A stretch of 25,572 nucleotides of DNA, taken from Thamnocephalis sphaerospora. Lineage: Eukaryota > Zoopagomycota > Zoopagomycetes > Zoopagales > Sigmoideomycetaceae. Under the pieces are notes generated by a model, which made no database searches, was not told the origin of the DNA, and was given only the letters and a program-made list of their open reading frames with translations. Where the stretch lies: assembly GCA_003614735.1 (NCBI GenBank), contig KZ992626.1:1-25572 (forward strand). The letters are read 5' to 3'. The position numbers and the translations under genes were made by a program. The stretch's first letter is position 1. Each line of letters opens with the position of its first letter. Positions 9,979 to 20,436 of this stretch are shown one piece after another.

Positions 9979-12900
9979 ATGGAGGTGGGTGCCCCCGCGA
10001 CCCAGTCCGAATCCGTCTCGCATCTGTCCGGGCGCGACGCGTCTTTTCTGCGTCTGCTCAAACGATGGTTGCGCGCGGCGCGATCTGCCGTTTGTTGACC
10101 GTTTGTCTTTGCCAATGCAGGATATTCTCGACTTTAGTCATGAGCTCAACATTGAGCTCATGGACCGCGTGGTGATGACCTTTTTTACGGGCTCTGGCGT
10201 GGAGGTAAGTGAGCATGTCGACGGGCCAGCAGGTGGCGCGCTTGTTTTGGCGTTTGCGGATACTGATGGCAATGATGTCGCGTACGTGTGCTTTGCCATA
10301 TTCTTGCCACCACAGCAACGCAAGGCACAGGAAGTGCTGACGCAGTTCCAAGAGCATCCGGACTCGTGGCAGCGCGTGGATGGCATTCTGGAGCGCTCGC
10401 AGTTTCCACAGACCAAGGTAAAGTAGCGGCTTTGTTTGGGGCATTGCCGGCCCGGCTAACGCGCGCTCGTACGCACTATGACGTGAGCAGTTTTTGGCTC
10501 TGCAAATCTTGGAAAAGGTCATTCGTACTCGCTGGAAGGTGCTTCCGCGCGAGCATGCTGATGGTGAGTGTGTGCCAGTGCCATGCGTATGCCGTGGCGG
10601 CAGCAACTACCCGTCTGCTTACGCATGCATCAATGCACGCAAGGTATCCGCAATTTTATCGTGGGTATCATTATCACTAGCTCGATGGACGAGAAGGTGC
10701 GCCGCGAGCACTCTTACCTCGGCAAGCTCAACATGGTGCTGGTTCAGGTAGGCAGCGTATACAGCGTCAAGAGCCGCTGATGGCGACGTCTGACATTGTG
10801 TCTTGCCACTCTTGCAGATTTTGAAGCAAGAGTGGCCGCACAACTGGCCCAACTTTATTCCGGAGCTGGTCAGCTCGAGCCGGAGCAATCTGGATTTGTG
10901 CGAGAACAACATGGCCATTCTAAAGCTGCTCAGGTGGGCACGGATCTGCGCGGCGCGATGGCCATCGTGATGCTCATTTTTTTTGTAGTGAGGAGATTTT
11001 CGATTTCTCTGAAGGCGAGATGACACAGCAAAAGACGCGCAATCTGAAGACGCAGATGTGCGGCGAGTTTTCCGAGGTGTTCCAGCTTTGCGATGAGGTG
11101 CTGCACAAGGCACAAAAGCCGTCGCTGATCAAGGCGACGCTGGAGACGCTGCTGCGCTTCCTCAACTGGGTGCCGCTTGGCTACATCTTTGAGACAGATA
11201 TGCTCGATCTGCTGTGCAACAAAGTATGTCTTTCGTACGAGATCCACGGCTATCCGCGCTTACACAGCTATGCCACATGACGTCTCCAGTTTTTGAAGCC
11301 GGACCAGTTCCGTAATGTTACGTTCAAGTGCTTGACGGAGATTGCCAGTCTGCACGGCACGCCCGAGTACGACGGCAAGCTGGCGACCATGTTCAACACG
11401 GTAGTGGCATGCGTCAACGAACTAATCCCGGCATCGACCAGTAAGTGGAGGGCAACGGTGACAAAGAGTGCCAGGCGATGTTACCTGCGATTGTCGATGC
11501 TTATCGCTGTACCCAGACATTGCCGAGGCATACGAGGACGCGGACGAGGACAATCAGGCCTTTATTCAGAATCTGGCAATGTTTTTGACCACCGTTCTTG
11601 GCCGCCATCTGACGATGCTGGAGGAGCAGCCCAACAAGCAGATTCTGCTGAATGCGCACTACTACTTGGTCAAGATTAGCCAGGTTGAGGAGCGCGAGGT
11701 GTTCAAGGTTTGCCTAGAGTACTGGTCAAAGCTGGTGGCCGAGTTGTACGCGGAGGTGCAGCAGATGCCTATTTCGGACTCGGTGCTCAATCTTTCTGGC
11801 TCGTTCTCGTCGGTGGGCTCCATGGGCCACACCGGTGTGCTGCGCAAGAACGTGTACGCGGAGATTCTGAGCCAGCTGCGCGTCGTAATGATTGAGCGCA
11901 TGGTCAAGCCGGAGGAGGTGCTTATCGTGGAGAACGACGAAGGCGAGATTGTGCGCGAGTTTGTCAAGGAGAGCGATACACTGGCGCTCTACAAGAGCAT
12001 GCGCGAATGTCTTGTCTACCTGACCCACTTGGACACCATCAACATGGAGTCGATTATGCTGGACAAGCTGGCGCACCAGATGGACGGCAGCGAGTGGTCG
12101 TGGAACAACCTAAACAAGCTGTGCTGGGCCGTGGGCTCGATCAGTGGCGCCATGAGTAAGTGACAGCAGCTACACAAGCATGTGGGTGCAGCAGCGCTAA
12201 ATGCAACTGGCTTTGTAGCGGAGGAGGTGGAGAAGCGCTTCCTTGTCAATGTCATCAAGGATCTGCTTAACCTGTGCGAGAACAAGCGCGGCAAGGACAA
12301 CAAGGCAGTGGTGGCATCCAACATCATGTACGTCGTCGGCCAGTATCCGCGCTTCCTCAAGGCGCACTGGAAGTTCCTCAAGACGGTGGTCAACAAGCTC
12401 TTTGAGTTTATGCACGAGCTGCACGAGGGTATGTAACACGGCGGCTACCAACGACCTAAATGTACTCACTTGCGATGTGTGCGACAGGTGTACAGGACAT
12501 GGCTTGCGATACGTTCATCAAGATTTCGCAGAAATGCCGTCGTCACTTTGTGCTGCAGCAGATCGGCGAAGTGCGGCCGTTTGTCGAAGACATTGTGCAC
12601 AACATTGAGCAGATCACGGGTGATCTTTCGCCGCAGCAGATCCACACGTTCTATGAGGCGGTCGGCTACATGATCAATGCGCAGACGAACCCGAGCATTC
12701 AGTGCAAGCTGGTGGAGGGTTTGATGCGCTTGCCCAACACTGCGGTAGGTGCTGATGGCGCGTGCGTTGCTGCTGCTACGACCGTCAAGACGCCTGACTG
12801 GTACTGCAGTGGCGCACAATTCTGGGTCGGGCAGGCTCCGATATTAGCGTGCTGGGCGAGCTGGAGCAGGTCAAGGTGCTGGGCAATGTGCTCAAGACCA

Positions 12901-14354
12901 ACAAGGCAGTTTGTGACGCCGTGGGCCATGGCTACCTGTCGCAGCTCAACACAATCTACGGTGACATGCTGATTCTCTACAAGGCGGTCAGCGGCTTCAT
13001 TTCCGATGCTGTTGTCGCGCAAGGTAAGCGGTCATTGGCAGCGAACAAAGTGCCGATCGTACATCAAGGGTGCTGATCCAAACTGGCGAATGCAATAGGT
13101 CTGATTGCCGCGCGTACGCCGCGTGTGCGTGCAATGCGTGCTGTAAAAAAGGAGACACTGCGCATCATCGAGTCCTTTGTGCAGCGCACCAATGATCTGG
13201 ACAACGTAGTGACCCAGCTGCTGCCTAGCCTGCTCGACGCGGTGCTCATCGATTATGGCCGTAGCGTGGAGCCGGCACGCGATGCGGAAGTGCTGATCAC
13301 CATGGCGGCGATCGCGGAGCGCCTTGGTGTAGGTGGCACTGTCCAATGTACCGCCCTCGCGTACACTAACTCGCGTCTTCTGCTATCGGGTAGCATCGTC
13401 TGACCGACCAAGTGCCGGGCATTCTGGACGCAGTCTTTGAGTGCACGCTCAGCATGATCAACAAGGACTTTTCCGAGTATCCGGAGCACCGTGTGGGCTT
13501 CTTTGCACTTATCAGTGCCATCAACAAGCACTGCTTCGACACGCTGATCAAGCTGCCGACGCAGCAGTTCAAGCTGATTTTGGACAGTGTGGTGTGGGCG
13601 TTCAAGCACACGATGCGCGACATTGGCGACACTGGCCTGAACATCTGCTTGGATCTGCTCAACAACATTGCACGTGCGGACGAGGCCGCCGCTTCAGCTT
13701 TCTATCAAAACTTTTTCCTCAATCTGCTGCAGGACGTGTTTTTTGTGCTTACCGATCGTGAGCACAAGAGTGGTGCGTACATACACACCGTGGTCAGCAC
13801 GCATGTGTTATCACGCTAATGCTAACGATGCCTCGGCTGTGCGCCGTTTTGCTGACAGGCTTTAAGATGCAGTGCCGCGTGCTGGCGCGCATGTTTGAGC
13901 TGGTCGAGTCGGGCGCCGTGGTTGCGCCGCTGTTTGACCGCTCGCAGGTGTCCGACCCGAACATGACCAATCAGCAGTTCCTGCGCGACTATGTGATGAA
14001 TCTTTTGCAGAATGCCTTCCAGCATCTGCAGCCGTACGTGTCCAAGCGAAAGGACGCTACAGACGTTACATGTGCTAACCGGCGGTTTGTGCGTACCATC
14101 AATGGCTTTACAGGGCTCAAATTCGCGTGTTTGTCCTTGGTCTGTTCAACCTGAACCGCGATCCGCTGCAGTTCAAGCTGCACGTGCGCGACTTTTTGGT
14201 TCAGCTTAAGGAGTTCTCGGGCGACACGGCCGACCTGTATCTGGAGGAGCGCGAGGCTGAGCTGCTTGCCAAGCAGAATGCGGAGAAGGAGAAGGCGCTG
14301 ATGGTGCCAGGTCTGGTCAAGCCAAGCGAGATGCCGACCATGGACGAGGACTAG
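9979..14354 (+). CDS. XPO1: Exportin-1 / CRM1, complete, 16 exons
   Basis: The nuclear export receptor for leucine-rich NES cargoes, a RanGTP-binding karyopherin. Exons: 9979-9984, 10121-10204, 10316-10417, 10491-10563, 10644-10747, 10818-10933, 10989-11223, 11290-11440, 11517-12155, 12219-12428, 12488-12744, 12810-13023, 13099-13328, 13394-13772, 13859-14033, 14114-14354. They sum to 3216 nt, 1071 aa, the family length. The first exon codes only Met-Glu. Landmarks are [46 protein letters not shown], the importin-beta N-terminal region, [12 protein letters not shown], and the NES-groove segment [19 protein letters not shown]. The groove cysteine (about residue 523) matches the leptomycin-B target Cys. 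The C-terminal block includes [12 protein letters not shown] and [20 protein letters not shown]. All introns are GT-AG, 55-136 bp. It converges with DHS copy 1. Confidence 0.97.
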
Positions 14355-14710
14355 CGCGGGTGCCGCGATGGGCAAACGTGCAGCCACCCACGCGCTGACG
14401 AGTTGGCGTGTTGCGGTAGATTAGCAGAGCGTAGGCAGAGTAGCGCGTTTCCTTGGCCTGGCCACCATTGCCCACGGCTTTGGAACGGTCGACCAACCCA
14501 AATATCCCTACATCACTTGAGCCATGTCACCCCAACCACTTTTGCGCAGGCACGAATGCACAACTGGTGGATGTATTTTTGGCGCGCGTGTGCGTGAAGC
14601 GCAGCGTCTTTCGCTACACCATGGTTGCTGGCGCCTTCGCTTGCCACCAGCATGGCCGACAAATAACAGCATTTATCATCGGCTATGGTGTCATTTATCG
14701 GTGTCGTTAC

Positions 14711-14750
14711 CAACAGCAGCAGCATCTGCATCAGCAGCAACAGCAGCATC
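14711..14750. repeat. CAG/CAA triplet tract
   Basis: Forty bases made almost entirely of CAG and CAA triplets, with CAT and CTG interruptions, in the CRM1-DHS spacer. Confidence 0.9.
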
Positions 14751-14872
14751 GCTGTTGTAATGTCAGATTCAAAGATGCTGCTGCGGGCATCGTCATCGGT
14801 CATGCGCGTGTACTGGGATGCAGGTGACTGGCAAGTGCGTGTAGAGCCATTTGCTGCGTCGTACATTTCCTG

Positions 14873-14933
14873 CCACCATCACCATCACCACCATCACCAC
14901 CACCACCACCACTACTACTACTACCATTGCCAC
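14873..14933. repeat. CAC/CAT then TAC triplet tract
   Basis: A purine/pyrimidine-skewed triplet repeat: CAC/CAT units followed by several TAC units. It would read as His then Tyr runs in one plus frame and as Val/Met runs on the minus strand. Confidence 0.92.
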
Positions 14934-15362
14934 CGCCTTACCTGCCCTCATCATCGTTGCCGTCTCCACTCGGTTGTTGCTGTTCCCGGTACGCCAAACC
15001 GGCTTTCTAGGCCGTGCAGCGGCACCTTCAGCCTCATTTTGTGGCGTATCCGGATGTTGCGATCGTGCGCCCGTTGCCAAACCGCCCTGCTCCTCTCTAC
15101 GCTCTCACTTTTACTGCATTCATGCTTTCACGTTTGGTTGCTGGCTTCTCTCTGCACAGGTGCACTTTACTTGCCTGTCCACTTCATGCGTACCCAATCT
15201 TCATCGTAGCTGTTGCTCTCTGCCTTTGTCGGTAGCCGCCAGATGGGTTTTGAGCAATACAGTCGCGCAGTTTGCACTAGTGCACTTGTGTAGAAAGCAA
15301 AATGCGCAGCATTTAATCCGACAGGAATGGATATGTACACGCTGGGATGAGGAGGTCCGCAA

Positions 15363-16885
15363 TTACTTGGCGCGGAGTTTTGAGTGACCAGACTGCGCCT
15401 GGGCGTGCATAGCGCTGGACAACTGGCCTGGAACCGTGTTCTGCTTGGCGGCAGCCTGCTTGGTCGCGGCCTGCTTCGTGGTGACATGCTTGATCGACAC
15501 CTGCTTCTTCTCTTGCACCGACGTGGTCGACTGCACCGTCTGACCAGCCTTAGCCGCCACCAGCAGCTCCTGGTGGGCACGCGCAAACGTGCGGCCAACG
15601 ATGATCGGCAAAACAAGCGTCGCTTCGCCGTACACCTTGACTGGCGTAGCCTCTGGGCGGATCTTGCCCCAGGAGACAGCCTCATCTGGGCGCGCACCCG
15701 AGTCACAGCCGTCAAACTCCTGCGCCGTGTTGATGTAGACAGCGTAGTCGGCACCACCGCGCTTGAGATTTGCGTTGGAGATGTGGTGCTTGGCCACACC
15801 TGCGCCGACGATGATCATGCCACTGCGCTTGGCGCGAATGGCGATCTTCTCGACCAGGCAGATATCCGGCACGACGTCGATGTTGAGCGGAGTGCCCTCG
15901 AACGCGTAAAAGTGCAAAATCTCGCCGAGTGCGCCGTCGGTGATTGCTGGGCAGAACACCGGGATGTTGTTCTTGTGGCACCAGTAGTAGATCGAGTCGG
16001 GGTTGTCGATCTCCTTGCCGAGGCGGTCGATGAACTTGGAGGGCGTCCACTTGAAGCCATTCTGCTGCTCCTCATACATCTGGTCAAGTACCGGCCAGAT
16101 AAAGTCGTCGAAGCGCAGGTAGTTGTCGTTGGGCAGAAGCAGGTTGCCGATACGGTTGATGCCACGCTTGCGCAGGTCGGCACCAGACAGCGAAAACTCG
16201 CCGAGGTAGGTATCGCCGTTGCACTTCATAAAGTCCTCCTCAATGCCGCCGGCCGTGGTGACGATGCAGTCAATCATGCGGTGCTGTGCCAGGTAGCGAA
16301 TGATCTCGCGCATGCCCGACGAGGCCATGTTGGACGTGTAGCCAAGGAAGATGGTGCATTTTGTGTTGCGACGAACCTCCGGATCCAAAATCTCGTTGGG
16401 GTTGTTTGGATCGATCGGCTCATCCGAAAGGCGCCACTTGATCTAAAGAGTAGTGCGCCGGGTCGGGCACATACATAAGCATCTAGTATACAACATGATA
16501 CGATAGCTGTACTCACCATGCGGTTGATTTCGTCAATGGCACGGCCAACAGCAGTTGCTTGGAAACCGCTGGTCAGGTAAGAGTCCACAATCTTCTCCCA
16601 GTTGATGCCCTCGTTAAAGTCGTAGCCGCGTACCGGCTTCGTCTCGAAAGGAATGCCCGTGCACCGGACGCAGAGCTGGTGGTCGGCAGCTCCCATCTCT
16701 TCATTGCTCAGCGGCGTCTCAAGCTCCAGCGGCGTGGTGAACGCCTGCGTGTCAGCGGCCAGCGTGGCTAGCTGCTCATCTGTGAGAGTCGAAGGAGTTT
16801 GACTATTATTGTTTGGGCGACTTGATGAGGCGGCAGCATGCGTGTTGCTCTGGCCGTTGGAAGCGCTAGTCGGTGGCGGCGTCAT
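15363..16885 (-). CDS. Deoxyhypusine synthase paralogue 1 (divergent, extended termini)
   Basis: DHS-family enzyme. The canonical reaction transfers the aminobutyl group of spermidine to one lysine of eIF5A, using NAD. Two exons, 16885-16517 and 16442-15363, with a 74-bp intron, give 482 aa, longer than the usual 370-400. Core motifs are [68 protein letters not shown] (His about 342) and [12 protein letters not shown] (catalytic-type Lys about 383). By comparison with human DHS as I recall it, three active-site positions differ: Glu for Asp243, Ala for Gly283 and Cys for Ser315. The N-terminal 90 residues are Ser/Thr/Asn-rich. The C-terminus has a Lys/Gln/Ala repeat ([14 protein letters not shown]). 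It may still be a DHS, or a changed paralogue. A TATA-like GATAAATAG at 17013-17021 lies upstream. Confidence 0.88.
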
Positions 16886-18734
16886 GATTGATGTCGGCTT
16901 TGAGGCAAGGCAGTGGCAATGGGTTTGCAGAGTGGCTGCTGGTTATTGGCTGTGCGCTTAGGCTGGTGCGGTGATGGGCAAGCAAGCCGACCACCACCAA
17001 ACCACTAGCGGCTATTTATCCCAAGCAGCTGTCTACGCAATAGCGCACCGCCGATAGCCGGCTGACGTTGCCATGAACGGGCCAGCGAGGTAAGTTGGCC
17101 GCCGCCTTGCCCATGGTCGCTACGGTTGCGTATGGTGTGTGAGACGCGCGTCCGTGCTAGCGCCACGTAAGCAGACCGGTCTGGATTTAGATGCGCACCA
17201 ATGACGCCAGACAGAAACGGCCAAGCCCCAGTGCTCCGGATCACCTTGGTACCACCGCGCTTGGGCTGCTGACGAAGGTATGGCCTGAATATGGCGAATA
17301 TTCTGGGCGAGCACCTGGGTAGCTGGCAGTACAGAGAGAGACTCGAGGTGCCACGCGTAGGGTGCCAACGACGCATTTACGCTATGACGCGGCTTTATCC
17401 ACCGGGTATAAGTAAATGCGTGCGCACAGCGGCGATCATGTATGCTGTAGACGATAATGCCGACCTAACCGTCGCCTGCCGTCAAATAGAATATCCGCGG
17501 AGGATTAGGGCCAAAGACCAGCCATCAGCCTGAGCCTGCTGACGTGGACTATTGTCCGCTGACGTGTACCAGCTGCCGTGTAGCCTGCAGCCACTACTAA
17601 CAGACTGCTGTGTTCCCTGTGGAAGACAGGTTAGCAGCAGGCGTGCTGCCTGGGCACGGCAGCAGCGCTTGCTGGGACGCGTCACGTAGATAATCGCGAA
17701 GAGCGGCCCTCACAGGTAGCGCCTCAGATTTCCAGTCAGCTGGACGTACAATTCTAGATTGCACTCTGCTCGCATGGCCGGCAGTACATACAGACACTGT
17801 AGCGTGTGTGTTTTCCTTGGAACATCCAACCGTATACGCATTACCTGTGGGTGCTCGAGTCTCAGCAACGAATCAGCGCTGTGTGTAGTGTCCACTCAAG
17901 TGGTGTACACGCCACCAGGTGCAAACATCGGCGCAATTATCGTCGGCAATTGCGTGGACCAGCACGGAATCCACACTAGACGTTTCACAGCGTCTACGCT
18001 TGCTGGCCGTAGACCGTAGCCCCAGGACATATGGGCGGTTGCATCTAGCCAGAGCCGATTGCGTGTGCAGAGATGGCAGCTGCAAGTCGGGCTGGATTGC
18101 GTGTTTGAAGTATGGATTGTGCTACGGAATCGGCAGCGTGGTGGGACGGCAACGAATCAAGTGCAGCGCGCGATAGGTGTCGCTTGTTTATGACGCCAGC
18201 AGACATGGACGCGTCAGCAGCTGCAGATTATTGGTCAAGCAATGACAGGTGATGGCGTTTGAACATTGGTACCAGGGATTTCGCTGTCCTTACCGTGAAT
18301 GCGTTAAGCGTGGTTAAATGAATTATTCTACGCCTTTGATCATATCCGAAGAGGGATCCGCGGATGATTGCCTGGCGTTACGTAAAAGACGGTCGCCTAC
18401 ACACTTTCCCTTACTCTGACTAGCTTGCGTCTATCGTACATCAAGCACTTGGCCATTAGACGGTGGTGCTTTCACCGATACTGCTCTGTTTCTAGTTCGC
18501 TATAGCCGGCTTTGTGCTGTATCATTGTACGCTAGCGATAATTTTGACGCTTTTGCAAGCAACATTATCGTCGGCAGTTGGCTGGAAACAATCATTGATG
18601 AACATTGATATGATGGCCAAGCAGATGACTGCCTATTGCCAACAAGGCTAGTCGATATTGCAGTCTTCTGGCAAAATTCTGCTTTCATGCATTGACAAGA
18701 TGCGGGCGAAATAGCGCGCAATGTCCATGCTGCG
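16886..18734. other. 1.85-kb region between the two DHS genes, no gene recognised
   Basis: The longest gene-free stretch of the window. It must contain the promoter of DHS copy 1 at its left end (TATA-like element 17013-17021 on the minus strand) and the 3' UTR of DHS copy 2 at its right end. All open frames are under about 125 codons, have no family signature and overlap on opposite strands. Its base composition is more AT-mixed than the coding parts, notably at 18300-18560. No terminal inverted repeats, reverse transcriptase or transposase motifs and no tRNA B-box were seen. A short inverted repeat TGCTGCC/GGCAGCA occurs near 17644-17665. Confidence 0.4.
17013..17021 (-). promoter_or_regulatory. 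TATA-like element upstream of DHS copy 1
   Basis: GATAAATAG on the minus strand, about 130 bp upstream of the ATG at 16885. The spacing resembles that of the other TATA elements in this window. Confidence 0.35.
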
Positions 18735-20122
18735 CTACGAGCTGTTACGTGCCGCAGCCAGCTCCTCTTCCCGCTGGTGAGCAAAGGTCCGTGCCACAAT
18801 GAGCGGGAAAACCAGCGTTGCCTCGGCGTAAACCTGTGCGCAAAAGGCAATGGTAAGCGAGTTGCAGCGCGACGACGGACCATGATGCCCTTTACCTTGA
18901 CTGAGCTAGCATTGGGGCGGATCTTGCCCCAGGACACCGCCTCGTCTGGTCGCGCGCCTGCATCGCTGCCGTCAAACTCCTGGCCGGTGTTGATGTACAC
19001 AGCGTGGTCTGCGCCATTGCGCTATTTTACGCCGTCAGCATCAGCGCCACGTTCACAACAGCCCTCCGCTGTGCGCTCCTACCATAAGGTTGGCGTTGCA
19101 GATATGATGCTTGACAACGCCGCCACCAAGAATGATCATACCGGTATGGCGCGCGCGTAAAGCCAGCGTATTGATGCGACGCAAGTCAGAAGCAATGTCG
19201 ACGACTAGAGGCGTGCTGCGGAAAGAGTGAAAGTAGATGAGATCGCCCAGAGCACCATCGGTGAGTGCTGGGCAGAACACCGGGATGTTGTTCTTGTGGC
19301 ACCAGTAATAGATGGAGTCTGGATGGTTTATCTCCTTGCCAAGACGGTCAATGATCTTGGAGGGCGTCCACAGCGTTTTCTACACCGCAACCACGCGGTT
19401 AGCCAAGCGTTTCACTATTCGGCCAAGCCTTCCGCGAGCGGACCTATACCCACCTCCTGCTCTTGCTCGACAACCATAGCATCCAGGATGGGGACCATCC
19501 AGTCCTCAAATTTACAATAGTTGTCGTTGGGCACCACCAGATTGCCGATACGGTTGAGACCGCGTTCGCGCAAACTTTTTCCCGAAAGCGCAAAGTCGCC
19601 GATGTAGGTGGGCGCCAGGCATTTAATAAAGTCTTCTTCGATACCGCCCGCGGTGGTAACGATGCAGTCAATCATTCGATGTTGTGCCAAATAGCGGATC
19701 GTCTCTCGCAGACCAGACGACACCAGATTGGACGTGTATCCGAAAAAGATGGTGCATTTTGTGTTGCTCCGCGTCGCCGGGTCGCGATACTCGTCCGGAT
19801 CTGTGTCGGCCACCGGTTCGCCCGACATGCGCCAGCGCAACATCTTGTTCACCTCCTCGATGGCCTGTCCCAACGCGGTCGCCTGGAAGCCGCTGGTTAG
19901 GTATGCATCCAGCAGACCCTCCAGCTGCACGCCCTGGTTAAAGTCGTAGCCACGCACTGGCTGCATGTCCAGTGGTAGTGGCTGCGACGCTACGTAGACC
20001 GCCTCATGTGCCGCGTTCTTTTCTTGACTGGTCATTGTGTCAATCACATTGTCTGCGGCAGCAGTTTCGCCGGTGGCGACAGACAGATCTCCGTCTGCAG
20101 GTGACTTTGGCACGTCAATCAT
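18735..20122 (-). CDS. Deoxyhypusine synthase paralogue 2 (canonical)
   Basis: The better candidate for the true deoxyhypusine synthase, which makes the first step of hypusine on eIF5A. Exons are 20122-19454, 19379-19083, 19021-18896 and 18833-18735 (1191 nt), giving 396 aa. Introns are 74, 61 and 62 bp, GT-AG. Motifs: [95 protein letters not shown] (Asp kept, about 269), [19 protein letters not shown] (His about 314), [20 protein letters not shown] (Lys about 355). The last exon has [15 protein letters not shown]. The ATG at 20122 (MIDVPKS) is the first Met before the DHS domain with a sensible leader; an in-frame Met at 20257 is less likely. It is divergently oriented to the ECM15-like gene across 314 bp. 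No intron position is shared with paralogue 1. Confidence 0.93.
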
Positions 20123-20436
20123 AATGAAGCAGCTGAAAAACAACGGGCTGGTAAAAAAAAACAACGAGCTGAGCGCCCAGTGGCGACGGCGATAAACTCC
20201 GGCGAAAAGAAGGCGCAGCTGGGCAAAGGACGTTTGGCCGAAACCCAATTGAGGCAATATGTTTTGGCTCTGTCATTGCTGAGCACAGTATAAAGGCCTT
20301 GCGCTGACATCGTCTCGGCGCACGCGTTACTATCGCCCGACCTTGCTCCACTCGAACGTAAGAACAAAGTGCAAGTTGCCTGGAGCAGTAAAGACACGCT
20401 CACGCTTACGACACATACAGAACATCGGATATCAGC
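20123..20436. promoter_or_regulatory. Bidirectional promoter between DHS copy 2 and the ECM15-like gene
   Basis: A 314-bp divergent spacer. It contains a plus-strand TATAAAG (20289-20295) and, close to the DHS start, A-rich runs near 20137-20162 that are T-rich on the DHS sense strand. No gene is seen. Confidence 0.6.
20289..20295 (+). promoter_or_regulatory. TATA box of the ECM15-like gene
   Basis: TATAAAG, about 145 bp upstream of the ATG at 20437, inside the divergent promoter. Confidence 0.55.

Larger units (their letters stand above)
14355..15362. other. Convergent spacer with triplet-repeat tracts, no gene assigned
   Basis: One kilobase between the stop codons of CRM1 (+) and DHS copy 1 (-), so both 3' UTRs end here. 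It contains a CAG-rich tract and a CAC/CAT-rich tract (listed separately). Several open frames cross these repeats on both strands. The poly-Gln and poly-His readings lie in different plus frames, and no frame has a recognisable domain. I see no convincing gene, although a small fast-evolving one cannot be excluded. Confidence 0.4.

Noticed and set aside
14685-15209. 174-aa ORF with poly-His and poly-Tyr
   Set aside because: It is open because of the triplet repeat. The flanking sequence has no domain, and the region is the 3' overlap of two convergent genes.
15384-16478. Plus-strand 364-codon open frame
   Set aside because: It is the exact antisense of the DHS copy 1 coding exon; the minus strand has all DHS motifs, so this is a shadow caused by codon bias.
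17641-17680. Inverted repeat TGCTGCC/GGCAGCA as a transposon end or terminator
   Set aside because: Only seven base pairs, no target duplication or transposase nearby; likely chance in CAG/CTG-rich sequence.
18500-19000. Minus-strand ORF starting within the DHS copy 2 catalytic exon
   Set aside because: It is unspliced read-through of DHS copy 2 exon 3 into the next intron; proper splicing restores the conserved [10 protein letters not shown] end.
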